The notes below the pieces were generated by a model, which saw nothing but the letters and a program-made list of their open reading frames with translations, had not been told where the DNA came from and searched no databases. The position numbers and the translations under genes are program-made. A DNA stretch of 64,000 bases from Lentisphaeria bacterium (GTDB lineage: Bacteria > Verrucomicrobiota > Lentisphaeria > Victivallales > UBA1829), in assembly GCA_003526375.1 (NCBI GenBank), contig DPDG01000104.1, forward strand, positions 69,769 to 133,768, read 5' to 3'. Positions within the stretch are counted from its first letter, which is position 1. Each line of letters begins with the position of its first letter. This document shows positions 8,858-17,447 of the stretch, in pieces.

Positions 8858-11269
8858 TCAATTACCGGACCAATATATTTTATTATCGGGATTAAACCGT
8901 GCATCCTCATTGTAAGTGACAGGTGAAACCGGACCGCTCAGACTGCCGCCGGGAGAAAATGCACCAAGTATCGGCATGGCAGGTTTTTCTCCGGCAAGTT
9001 TGACTACCACAGCATTTTTAGCGGGAATCGTTACTGAAACAGTTTTTCCTATGGTATATTCACAAGCGGGACTCCACACGCCGCCGGTACAATCCATTCG
9101 TTTCACTTGAGTTCCTTCTTTAAATCCCCAATCACGAGCATTCCAAGGAATATTAACAGTTTGCTCTTGCTCTGTGTGATTTGCCAGAACCAGACCTATT
9201 GCTCCTTCAGGAGAACGGTATGCTTCTGCAAATACCACAGGAATTGAGAATTCAACTTCCTGCTGGTTTTTCAGGAAAACCCGCCATTTTTCCTTTATAT
9301 GCTTAATCCCTGAAACATCGGGGGAACGCAGAAATTCACCATCATAAAGGAATTCCAGGGCTGCTTTGCGGGTATGTAGCAGATTACGCCAGATGGCAAT
9401 CTTTTTTTGATCTTTAAGATCAATTGCTCCAGCCAGCCAGAACATACGGCCTCGAACGAGTTCAAAGCATAATTGGGAATCACCCCCATAATAAAGCCCC
9501 ATCAGATTGGTTCGATCCGCATACACTGTTTCAAACATTGGAATGGACGTCGGTTCTGTCTCTGGAAGAGCCACCAAAAGAGCATCTACCGTTCCAATAT
9601 AGGTTTCTCCGGTGTTCTCGCCGACAATAAAAGATTCGCCTTTGGGACGCAATTTTTTAACTTTTTCTGTAATGGCACGTCCTCCTTTACCGAAATAATT
9701 TCCTCCCGCAATGGTATGTCCATGAGTTTTATCAAAACAGAAGCTCTGGCTGCTGAAAAGCAAATCCATGTATTCCGCATCACAGTTATAGTCATCTTTA
9801 AGCTGACGGTATACATTGGCTATGAAGTTTTGCCACCATTCCGTTGCAAAGCACATACCACCCCAACCGCCTCCCTGATATAACCCCTTTCCTGTCGGAC
9901 CGGGTGAAATAATATTGCCATCTAAGTTTTTCTTAAAATATTTTTTTGCCTCACTGTACTGCGGTATGCTGCTGTCAAAAAGCAGGACGTTGACATACGG
10001 CATTACCGCAACCCCTTCTGCACGCATCTTCGCGATACCCTCTTTTACTCCCGGCAATGCTGGAAAGAAATCAGGATACTTATAATCCATTTCCGCCCAT
10101 TTATACCACATATAAAGGTGTACTCCCAACTTTACCCCTAATGCATTCTGCAGCGCCACCATCGTATCACTGACTTGATCCATGGCTTTATTGCACACTT
10201 GTATGAAATGCGGATCATTGTTAGGTTTATCATTTACTACCGGAGTGATTGGAACTGTCGGTTTTCCCCATAGACACATCCAGCCCATAACTTCACTGCG
10301 AAAACGTTCGGAAACATCGTCCCGTTCAGCCAAAGGTGTCCAGCGCTTATGATTCAGCGTCCATTTCCGGTAAACTTTGCAGGCATCATACCAATCCCCA
10401 TAAATCAAACCGGTTACGATTGGGTAAGGCAATTCCCATTTTCCGAAAGGAGTAGTTGAATCATACGGTGTACGAATATCAATTACGGCACGTTCCGGTG
10501 GTGTTTCAGCGTAATGAATATTGAACATCCTGAAACTCCCTCCTTCCGGACGACAGGCGAAAGTTTTATGGTAATCTTCAGCATCATGCGCCGCAAAGTA
10601 GATACCTCCACCTTGTCCATCATTATAATACATCATCTGAAAAGCCAGTCCGCTTCCCATCGGGTAATTACTCATTTCCTGACCTGTTACCAACGTATAA
10701 CGAGGGTTCTTCCAGATATTGCCGCAAAACAGCGGAACTGCCACGGAATCGGTCTTCTCACTGCCTGGAGCATTGGAAGCCAAACCATTCAACAGTGGAA
10801 AATGAACTTCCTTCAATGGCGTGCCGGATTTGTTATTCACGGCAATATGCCAATTAATAAACGGGCTGTCATCCGGCAAAGATACGGTAATACAAATATC
10901 AGCCGTGTTTCCTGCATCATTGACAATACCGTCCAGATAATAAAGTTTCAATATATCAACATTCTCATCGCGTTCTTTTTTAAATTGGTACCCCGCTACA
11001 TTAAAACCGTTGAGAGTGTAATCGGAAACCGTTCGCCAACTGTCTCCAGAAAAAGCTCCAAATGATGCATGGAACAGTGAACCTCCCGGTTTCAGGACAT
11101 AATTCACATTCCGCCTGCAATCCCTCAACTGCAATAAGGAAAGATCTTTACGGTTAAATTGGATTTCCACATTGGAATTCCGCATGATTATGGCTTTTTC
11201 AGTAAGCAGAATTTTTGCATATCCGGTTGCCGCTATGCCTAGAAATATGAAAATGATTAAAGTACGCAT
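8858..11269 (-). CDS. Secreted DUF6259-type glycoside-hydrolase-like protein
   Basis: An 803-aa protein with a signal peptide (residues 1-18, MRTLIIFIFLGIAATGYA). A beta-sandwich N-terminal region (to about 300) precedes a TIM-barrel-like part: VMGWMCLWGKP, GVHLYMWYKWAEMDYKYPDFF, MRAEGVAVMPYVNVLLFDS and CDAEYMDLLFSS. A C-terminal beta-domain closes the chain. The order fits the DUF6259 family, common beside glycosidases in Lentisphaerota and Bacteroidota but without a settled activity. Asp in EYMDLLF is a candidate catalytic residue by position (inference). The start has a strong AGGAG site 7 bp upstream. It is the middle gene of a three-gene operon, 15 bp after the pseudopilin gene. Confidence 0.8.
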   Translation of the reverse strand: MRTLIIFIFLGIAATGYAKILLTEKAIIMRNSNVEIQFNRKDLSLLQLRDCRRNVNYVLKPGGSLFHASFGAFSGDSWRTVSDYTLNGFNVAGYQFKKERDENVDILKLYYLDGIVNDAGNTADICITVSLPDDSPFINWHIAVNNKSGTPLKEVHFPLLNGLASNAPGSEKTDSVAVPLFCGNIWKNPRYTLVTGQEMSNYPMGSGLAFQMMYYNDGQGGGIYFAAHDAEDYHKTFACRPEGGSFRMFNIHYAETPPERAVIDIRTPYDSTTPFGKWELPYPIVTGLIYGDWYDACKVYRKWTLNHKRWTPLAERDDVSERFRSEVMGWMCLWGKPTVPITPVVNDKPNNDPHFIQVCNKAMDQVSDTMVALQNALGVKLGVHLYMWYKWAEMDYKYPDFFPALPGVKEGIAKMRAEGVAVMPYVNVLLFDSSIPQYSEAKKYFKKNLDGNIISPGPTGKGLYQGGGWGGMCFATEWWQNFIANVYRQLKDDYNCDAEYMDLLFSSQSFCFDKTHGHTIAGGNYFGKGGRAITEKVKKLRPKGESFIVGENTGETYIGTVDALLVALPETEPTSIPMFETVYADRTNLMGLYYGGDSQLCFELVRGRMFWLAGAIDLKDQKKIAIWRNLLHTRKAALEFLYDGEFLRSPDVSGIKHIKEKWRVFLKNQQEVEFSIPVVFAEAYRSPEGAIGLVLANHTEQEQTVNIPWNARDWGFKEGTQVKRMDCTGGVWSPACEYTIGKTVSVTIPAKNAVVVKLAGEKPAMPILGAFSPGGSLSGPVSPVTYNEDARFNPDNKIYWSGN

Positions 11270-11284
11270 TTTGTTCTCCTGAAA

Positions 11285-12043
11285 TTAAAGGCGATCACAT
11301 TCGTCTTTTTGAAAGTAGTTCTCTTTGACAACCATTTTTTTAGCTTCGCCATTTTCTACATGACCATCGGTAAAAGCATAGTTCAGGCGTCTGTTATGCC
11401 GATGTTTATTACCATTTGTGGCTGCAATCCAGTCATTCCAGTCTGCATTGCTTCCACATTGTTGAACACTTCGCGGCATAAACCATGCGGAGATATAATT
11501 AGTACCTTTATACTGATTAAAACTTGCTTCCGGCATATCACTGTAAATAATATAATTTTTATCCAACTTGTTCAGCTTGCGAATATCTGTAACACTGCCG
11601 TATTGAAAAGACGCGATTCCACTGGTTGTATAACTGAGTCCGTTACCATACTGTTTTACAAACTCATCAGGAATACCAGAGGGACAAACAAAAATATTTT
11701 TAGGCACATTTGCATGGTCAAAAAGCAAACGGCACCAATTACTGTTAACTTGATTAAGAGCGACTCCTGTTCCCCAGCCACCAAGAACATCATTACTTCC
11801 ATTTAGATTGCCTACTATAACTTCATTATAATCTCCTGCATATGAAGTCATGCCTAATGCTATTTGCTTAAGATTGCTAAGACAGCTGGTTGTCCGTGCT
11901 TTTTCCCTGGCTTGGGATAATGCCGGCAGCAACATACCTGCCAGAATTGCTATGATTGCAATTACGATGAGTAACTCGATAAGGGTAAAATTTTCTCTTT
12001 TACCTTTCCTGTCTTGCCGATGCCAACCTGTCAAATTTTCCAT
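11285..12043 (-). CDS. Prepilin-type H-X9-DG protein (pseudopilin)
   Basis: A 252-aa protein with an 18-residue charged leader, then NFTLIELLIVIAIIAILAGM, the prepilin peptidase and methylation motif with its hydrophobic helix. The soluble part has the PVC-type architecture (SCLSNLKQIALGMTSYAGDY), ending with YAFTDGHVENGE, the H-X9-DG hallmark. It would be processed by a prepilin peptidase and displayed on or through the inner membrane; the function of this large family is unknown. An AGGAG site lies 10 bp before the ATG. First gene of an operon with two carbohydrate-active proteins, divergent from an araC-type gene. Confidence 0.9.
   Translation of the reverse strand: MENLTGWHRQDRKGKRENFTLIELLIVIAIIAILAGMLLPALSQAREKARTTSCLSNLKQIALGMTSYAGDYNEVIVGNLNGSNDVLGGWGTGVALNQVNSNWCRLLFDHANVPKNIFVCPSGIPDEFVKQYGNGLSYTTSGIASFQYGSVTDIRKLNKLDKNYIIYSDMPEASFNQYKGTNYISAWFMPRSVQQCGSNADWNDWIAATNGNKHRHNRRLNYAFTDGHVENGEAKKMVVKENYFQKDECDRL
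11981..12007. repeat. Hairpin over the FTL codons of the pseudopilin leader
   Basis: AAGGGTAAAA (11981-11990) pairs with TTTTACCTTT (11998-12007) except for one G-T wobble, around a 7-nt loop. It spans the codons just before and at the FTL processing site. A stronger hairpin occupies the same place in the pseudopilin at 25977. Confidence 0.5.
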
Positions 12044-12122
12044 TTTGATTGTTCTCCTGTTTAATTTTTGAGAAATTCAATTTTTCATGATATATATTTT
12101 ACATAATTTTTTTAATAAAACC

Positions 12123-12138
12123 TTGAATTTTCATTCAA
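12123..12138. promoter_or_regulatory. Palindromic operator candidate between araC and pseudopilin genes
   Basis: TTGAAT (12123-12128) and ATTCAA (12133-12138) form a perfect inverted repeat with a 4-nt centre, about 45 bp from the AraC start and 85 bp from the pseudopilin start. Its place between two divergent genes suggests an operator, but this short AT-rich palindrome could be chance. Confidence 0.3.
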
Positions 12139-12180
12139 AAAACATTATTTTCCGATCATATTCATAAAAAAGGCAGAAAA

Positions 12181-13065
12181 ATGGCAAAACAGTTACAGCC
12201 GGAATGGACTTTCAAATGGGAAGCCTTTGAAGAAACCAGGGATTTTCCCCTGACCGTAAAAATGGTGCGGGATGTAAAAGCCACAGCGCCACCGCATTCC
12301 CATGATTTTTTCGAGCTTCTGCTGGTGGTTGCCGGAACAGGAAGCTATGAAACGTCATCGGGAGAATATCAACTGAAACAAGGCGATATTTTTCTGCTTC
12401 ATCCGGGTCATGTCCACGGTTTTTCAAATCAGCACCATCTGGTGGTTTACAATATTCTCTGGAAAGCAGAGGAGCTCTGTTTCGATTTCCGGGAAATTGA
12501 AAACCTGCCCGGTTATCATCTCTTTTTTCATCTCGAACCGAATTCCCGGGAAAGCAATCACTTCAAACGGCACCTCAATCTGGATAAGGGACAGCTTGCA
12601 TTCGTGCAGACTCTTGTCGAACGGCTTCACGACGAAATCAGATCACGCAGAAGCGGTTACAAACTGCTGGCGCGTTCCCTTCTCGCCGAGCTTTTCGTCA
12701 TGATCTGCCGTTTCTGCATCAAGCTCAATGAAGAAAAAGGCAACGAGCTTCTGCAAATGGCGCGTATCATCAACTTCATGCAGGCAAATTACAATAAAGC
12801 GCTGAACAGAGCCTCGCTCGCCCGCATGGCAAATATGTCCGAGGCAACCTTTTTCCGGCATTTCAAACAGGCGACCGGTTTTTCCCCGATGGATTATCTG
12901 CTGAATCTCCGGCTCGCAAAAGCCGAGGAACTGCTCCGGACCACCTCCCTGCCTCTTACGGACATTTCCGCAAAATGCGGATTTTATGACAGCAATTATT
13001 TCGGGATGCAATTCAGGAAACGTTACGAGATCACTCCGCACCGTTTCCGCAGGCTGTTCCGGTAG
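12181..13065 (+). CDS. AraC-family regulator with cupin sensor domain
   Basis: A 294-aa protein. The N-terminal cupin barrel (residues 25-110) contains PPHSHDFFELLLVVAGTG and GDIFLLHPGHVHGFS, the usual sugar-sensing jelly roll. The C-terminal AraC domain (residues about 195-294) shows both helix-turn-helices: LARMANMSEATFFRHFKQAT and ISAKCGFYDSNYFGMQFRK, ending in TPHRFRR. It is divergent from the pseudopilin - DUF6259 - rhamnosidase operon, with 137 bp between, and is most simply its activator in response to a plant- or mucin-type sugar (inference). The ribosome site AAGGCAG is modest. Confidence 0.92.
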   Translation: MAKQLQPEWTFKWEAFEETRDFPLTVKMVRDVKATAPPHSHDFFELLLVVAGTGSYETSSGEYQLKQGDIFLLHPGHVHGFSNQHHLVVYNILWKAEELCFDFREIENLPGYHLFFHLEPNSRESNHFKRHLNLDKGQLAFVQTLVERLHDEIRSRRSGYKLLARSLLAELFVMICRFCIKLNEEKGNELLQMARIINFMQANYNKALNRASLARMANMSEATFFRHFKQATGFSPMDYLLNLRLAKAEELLRTTSLPLTDISAKCGFYDSNYFGMQFRKRYEITPHRFRRLFR

Positions 13066-13093
13066 TTGCGATGGAACGTGAAAAGAAAAACTT

Positions 13094-13132
13094 CCGGCAG
13101 AATTCCGTCTGCATCGGATCGGTTCTTTTTTT
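13094..13132 (+). terminator. Possible terminator after the AraC gene
   Basis: An interrupted stem (CCG-CAGA with TCTG-CGG, 13094-13117) is followed by a run of seven T at 13125-13132. The stem is imperfect, so this is tentative. Confidence 0.35.
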
Positions 13133-13143
13133 CTGAATTTTAT

Positions 13144-13189
13144 TTGAAAAAAACGATTTTCGTTGTATAGTTCCATTTTAGAACTGTTC
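13144..13189 (+). promoter_or_regulatory. marR promoter with overlapping inverted-repeat operator
   Basis: TTGAAA (13144-13149) and TATAGT (13166-13171) have a 16-bp spacer. AGTTC (13169-13173) and GAACT (13181-13185) form an inverted repeat over the start of transcription, and GAAC-T-GTTC (13181-13189) forms a second, nested one. MarR proteins commonly repress their own promoters through such sites. Confidence 0.6.
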
Positions 13190-13204
13190 CAAAACAGGAT
13201 GATT

Positions 13205-13663
13205 ATGAAAAAGACAGAAGCTTTTTTTGAAATGCACCGGGATATCGAGGTTCTGCGGCGGCGGGCGATTGCCGAGTACTGGAACGACAACCAGGCTGAC
13301 GATGTCATCGCGCAATTGAGTCTGCGCCAGCTCTCGCATCTGGTCACGATAGAGAAGCTCGGACCATGTTCCCTGCTGACCGTCATGCGCCATACGGGGC
13401 TGTCCAAGTCAGCGGTATCCGCGGCAGTGGACAAGCTGGTCCGCCTGGGGATTCTGAGCCGGGTCGGCAACCCGGACAACAGGCGCGAAATCCTGATCGG
13501 GGTTCTGCCCGCGGTAAAAACGCACCTGAAAAACATCGACACACGTTTCCGCCGTCTGGTAAACAGCATTTTCACTGAAGAATGTACCGGAGAGGAAATT
13601 GATAAAATCGCCGAGGTATCGGCTCTTATTGTAGAAAAATTGAGAAAATACGACCTGAAATGA
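13205..13663 (+). CDS. MarR-family transcriptional regulator
   Basis: A 152-aa protein with the MarR winged helix: LSQLRQLSHLVTIEKLGPCS-like helices, then LLTVMRHTGLSKSAVSAAVDK as the recognition segment and LGILSRVGNPDNRREI as the wing. I chose the ATG at 13205 because AGGA at 13196-13199 is well placed; upstream ATGs at 13163 and 13199 are in frame but lack a usable site. The stop overlaps the start of the MATE gene by four bases. A marR-MATE pair is the typical layout of a drug-responsive efflux unit, here with an inverted-repeat operator over the promoter. Confidence 0.88.
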   Translation: MKKTEAFFEMHRDIEVLRRRAIAEYWNDNQADDVIAQLSLRQLSHLVTIEKLGPCSLLTVMRHTGLSKSAVSAAVDKLVRLGILSRVGNPDNRREILIGVLPAVKTHLKNIDTRFRRLVNSIFTEECTGEEIDKIAEVSALIVEKLRKYDLK

Positions 13664-15090
13664 AACACAGAAACGGCTCCTTCACCAGCGCCCCGATCGG
13701 GCGCACCATGATTTCAACCGCAATTTCAATGCTTCCCGGAACGCTTGCAATTTCCGGCTACAATATTGCGGACACCTACTTCGTCGGGCAGCTTCATAAC
13801 ACCGTTGCACTCGCCGCCATGGGATATACGTTTCCCGTGATCATGATCATCGGCTGCATCTTCCGCGGGCTCGCAACCGGAATCATGGCGACTGCGGCAC
13901 AGGCGCTCGGCGGCGCAAAACACGGCAAGGCGGCGAAGCTGATCACCTCGGGGCTGTGCCTGACTCTGGTGCTGTCAATCATCTGCGGACTGCTCGGCGC
14001 CCATTATATCGACTGGACTTTCCGTCAGTTCGGCGCGCAGGACAATGTCATGCCCTACATCCGCAGCTACATGGTAATCTGGTACTGGGGCGTCTGCACG
14101 GCGGCGCTCACGATGAGCTGCAATGACATCCTGATGGCGGCGGGTTCCACAAAAATCGCCAGCGGCATGATGGTGGCGGGAATGTTGATCAACGTGATTC
14201 TGGACCCGATCTTCATTTTCGGTTTCGCCGGAATTCCAGCCATGGGCATTGCCGGAGCGGCATGGGCGACAGTGCTTTCGCAGGCGTTTGCGGCAGTGGT
14301 CATGCTGTTGATTCTTCATTTCCGCTACCGGTTCCTGACATTTATCGCGCTTCAGTGGAGACTCCTGAAAAACACCTGGCTCATGATTACGCGCTTCGCG
14401 ATTCCGTCCATGTTCGGAATGCTGCTGATGCCGATCGGAAACGGCGTGGTGACATGGGTTCTCTCCCAGTTCGGAGACGAAGCAGTCGCCGCCTCCGCTG
14501 CCGCGGGACGCCTTGAGGTCGTTGCCTTTTTCTTCCCGATGGCGCTTGGAACCGCTTTGATGCCGATGGTCGGGCAGAATTACGGTGCGCGGCTTTATTC
14601 GAGAATCAACCAGTGCCGCCGATTTGCCATGCGGTTTGCATTTTACTATCTTCTCGGAATGGCGTTTCTGTTTGTCGTGTCCGCTCCCTGGATGGTGAAA
14701 TTCTTTTCCACGGACCCGAAAGTGATTCCGATCATGGTGGCGTATCTGCGGATCATTTCGTTCGGTTTCGGCATGATTGAGATTCACCGTTATTCGACGT
14801 TCTTTTTCACCGGATGCGGACGTCCCGGAATTTCCGCATGGCTGAACGCGCTCCGAATTGCGGGACTGATGATCCCGTTTACGCTTCTCGCGCTGTGGTT
14901 CCGCTCCCTGAACGGCGTCTTTGCGGCAAGGTTGGCTGCGGACCTCATCGCCGGAAGCATCGGGCTGTACTGCGCGAGACGCATGACCATGAGTCTGCCG
15001 GAGGACGGTCTGCCGGACCGGGCATTGCTGAAATCCATTTCCGAAACTATGCTGGAGGCGGAAGCCGAAGACGAGGCTGCGGAGGCGTGA
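13660..15090 (+). CDS. MATE-family efflux transporter
   Basis: A 476-aa protein with about twelve membrane helices in two six-helix halves. MATE signatures include ISGYNIADTYFVGQL, GLATGIMATAAQALG and, at the start of the second half, MFGMLLMPIGNGVVTWVLS. Such proteins export cationic drugs or metabolites in exchange for Na+ or H+; the substrate cannot be read from sequence. It is translationally coupled to the MarR gene (ATGA overlap), which probably represses it. The C-terminal tail is short and acidic (EAEAEDEAAEA). Confidence 0.93.
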   Translation: MKHRNGSFTSAPIGRTMISTAISMLPGTLAISGYNIADTYFVGQLHNTVALAAMGYTFPVIMIIGCIFRGLATGIMATAAQALGGAKHGKAAKLITSGLCLTLVLSIICGLLGAHYIDWTFRQFGAQDNVMPYIRSYMVIWYWGVCTAALTMSCNDILMAAGSTKIASGMMVAGMLINVILDPIFIFGFAGIPAMGIAGAAWATVLSQAFAAVVMLLILHFRYRFLTFIALQWRLLKNTWLMITRFAIPSMFGMLLMPIGNGVVTWVLSQFGDEAVAASAAAGRLEVVAFFFPMALGTALMPMVGQNYGARLYSRINQCRRFAMRFAFYYLLGMAFLFVVSAPWMVKFFSTDPKVIPIMVAYLRIISFGFGMIEIHRYSTFFFTGCGRPGISAWLNALRIAGLMIPFTLLALWFRSLNGVFAARLAADLIAGSIGLYCARRMTMSLPEDGLPDRALLKSISETMLEAEAEDEAAEA

Positions 15091-15177
15091 ATAATGCGGT
15101 ATCGCTTCGCCCGTTGATCCGGTATCTTTTTTCTTTCCGGCGCTGGAAAACGACAAAGAAACAGTGTATTTTCCTGC

Positions 15178-17439
15178 ATGATGTTTTCAAGATTATTCAA
15201 AGAAATGGTATCTGCCCGCAACAGGCTTCTGTTTCTGTCCGGGGAATTTTCGCGGACACTTCCCTGCGGCGTGGTTCTCACGGGAATTCTCTGCGTACTT
15301 CTTCCGGCATTTCTGCTGCCGGGCGCGGGACTTGCCGTAATTCTGATTCCGCCTCTGGCTTCCCTTGCGGCGTTATGGTGCTTCGGTCCCCGGGATGCGG
15401 CATTCAAATTCGCTTTGCCGTGTCTTCTGGCAATGTTCTCGCTGATATGGCATACGGAGCGTTACGAGCGTGATCCGGTTGCGGCATTTGCGCAGGAGCG
15501 CCCGCGGATCGGCGCAATCGGAGAGTTGACCGTCATTGACCCGTCCGTTTGCGGACCGCGTCTGCGCTGGATGCCTGTTCCGGGAAATATTCTCTGCCGT
15601 CTTGACCGTGCGAAATACAGCAGTTACGGAGTCTGGCACAAAATTGACGGGCTTGTGATGGTCCGGCTTCCCAAAGAGCATCCGCCTCTTGTTTACGGCG
15701 GGAAATTTCTTGCGGAAGGGGTGCTGGAACAGCCGGAACCGCCGCTTTTCCCCGGAGCGTTCGACTATGGCGAATACCTGAAGAACCGCGGAATCCGTTA
15801 TCTTTTCCGGCTGACGGAACCTCCGGAAATGACCGGACGGGAAACCGGCTTTATGAGCGGTCTGCTGAATGCACGCGATTTTCTGCTCGGCCGCATTCTC
15901 TCGCCGGTTGCATCCGAACCGGATAAGACTCTCTGCGCCGCCATGCTGTTCGGATGCCGTCAGGGGATCGAGTATCAGACCAGGCTGGATTTCATCCGCA
16001 GCGGCACAATCCACATCCTGACCGTAAGCGGGCTGCATATCGGCATGTTCGCCGGAGTCATGTTTCTGCTGCTGGCGTTCCTGCCGTTTCGCATGCGCTG
16101 TGTCATCGTTCCCCTGCTGACCGCTCTGTATGCCCTGAGCACCGGCCTGCAAATGCCTGCGTTCCGGGCGCTTGCCATGCTTTGCACGTGGTGTTTCATG
16201 CGCGCCTTCCTGCTGCGCGGTTCGGTTCTGAACTCCGTATTCATGGCTTGCGCGATTCTGCTGATCTGGAATCCCCGCCAGCTTATGGACCCCGGTTTCC
16301 AATATTCGTTCACGGCGGTGATTTTCCTTGTGGCGTCTCTGCCGCTGACGTCGGAATGGACTTCCATGCTGTTTGAAAAGATACGCTGGGTTCCCGCGGA
16401 TCATATTCCGCATACGAAATTCTGGCGCCTGCGCTTCGCGCGAATGCTTTTCGCATCCCTGTCCGGCTGTATCATTGCATGGCTGGCAAGTTTCGGACTG
16501 ACCTTGATCTACCAGGGAATCACGGTTCCGTTCTCCGTGCTGACGAACCTGCTGATTCTGCCGCTTTCCTGGCTCTGCTTCTTCGTGTTCTGCCTCGGTT
16601 CCCTGATCGGATTTCTGATTCCGCCGTCTCTTGCGTTCAGCGCTTATATCCTGAATCTGCTGTCCGCCGGAATCAACGGGATCTGCTCCTTTTTTTCCGG
16701 ACTCGGTGAATTCATCCGCCCTGTTCCGCAGGCATGGAGCGTCCTGCTGTCTTTGGCGCTCCTGATGGTGATTCTCCGTTCTCCGTCAAAAAAGACGGTG
16801 CTGCGTGCGCTGGCATTGCTCGGGATCATCCTCTTTTTCTGGTGCACGGACCTTTTCCATACTCCCGAACCGGAAACGGCAGTGATTACCGGCGGAAATC
16901 TGCGCCGCCCGGCGGTTCTGCTGAGCGTGCCGGAATACGATTTTTCCGTATTGGTCAATGCACCGGATTTTTCTCTTGCAAGAGATGCCGCCGCTTATCT
17001 GAAACGGCGCGGGCACGCCTCCCTTTCGTATCTGATTCTCACCTCGGGACAGCGTTCCGAAACCTATGGCGCGAAATATCTGTTTCCGGTCATGCGTGTC
17101 GATAATCTGGTGATGGTAAAACCTTCTTTCAACGCCGTCGCCGCAAAAGAAGCATATGCAACGGCATACGGTCATAATGTGCGGACTTCGTTTCTGGACC
17201 GCTGCGGCAAAGGGGAATACCGCTATTTTTCGCAAAAAGTGAAAACATTCGTTAAAAACGACGATCTGTTCTTTGAATTTTCTCATTTTGACTTTAAAAT
17301 AACAATGGAAATCAAACATGAGAACGGAACCATCCGCGCGGCTGTTTATGACAAGAGGGGAAAGCTGATTGATTCACTTTCTCTCCCGGTCGCGCGCGAA
17401 AGGATTTTTTCCGTTTTAACAGTTCAGAAAGCGAGTTGA
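15178..17439 (+). CDS. comEC: ComEC/Rec2-family DNA uptake channel, degenerate C-terminal domain
   Basis: A 753-aa inner-membrane protein. After N-terminal membrane helices comes the DUF4131 region (residues about 90-215, GAFDYGEYLKNRGIRYLFRL). The Competence domain follows (about 230-510), with FIRSGTIHILTVSGLHIGMFAG as the family hallmark and TGLQMPAFRALAMLC. In complete ComEC proteins a metallo-beta-lactamase-like domain with HxHxDH follows. Here the last 200 residues have the spacing of that fold (NAPDFSLARDAAAYLKRRGH, then LSYLILTSGQRSETYG) but no metal ligands. It would carry single-stranded DNA across the inner membrane, without the nuclease-like activity of that domain. The next gene starts 8 bp on. 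Confidence 0.88.
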   Translation: MMFSRLFKEMVSARNRLLFLSGEFSRTLPCGVVLTGILCVLLPAFLLPGAGLAVILIPPLASLAALWCFGPRDAAFKFALPCLLAMFSLIWHTERYERDPVAAFAQERPRIGAIGELTVIDPSVCGPRLRWMPVPGNILCRLDRAKYSSYGVWHKIDGLVMVRLPKEHPPLVYGGKFLAEGVLEQPEPPLFPGAFDYGEYLKNRGIRYLFRLTEPPEMTGRETGFMSGLLNARDFLLGRILSPVASEPDKTLCAAMLFGCRQGIEYQTRLDFIRSGTIHILTVSGLHIGMFAGVMFLLLAFLPFRMRCVIVPLLTALYALSTGLQMPAFRALAMLCTWCFMRAFLLRGSVLNSVFMACAILLIWNPRQLMDPGFQYSFTAVIFLVASLPLTSEWTSMLFEKIRWVPADHIPHTKFWRLRFARMLFASLSGCIIAWLASFGLTLIYQGITVPFSVLTNLLILPLSWLCFFVFCLGSLIGFLIPPSLAFSAYILNLLSAGINGICSFFSGLGEFIRPVPQAWSVLLSLALLMVILRSPSKKTVLRALALLGIILFFWCTDLFHTPEPETAVITGGNLRRPAVLLSVPEYDFSVLVNAPDFSLARDAAAYLKRRGHASLSYLILTSGQRSETYGAKYLFPVMRVDNLVMVKPSFNAVAAKEAYATAYGHNVRTSFLDRCGKGEYRYFSQKVKTFVKNDDLFFEFSHFDFKITMEIKHENGTIRAAVYDKRGKLIDSLSLPVARERIFSVLTVQKAS

Positions 17440-17447
17440 AACCTGCT

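Noticed and set aside
13975..15156. Open frame of 393 codons antisense to the MATE gene
   Set aside because: Its composition is extremely His/Arg/Asn-rich, as expected from reversing a hydrophobic membrane protein.
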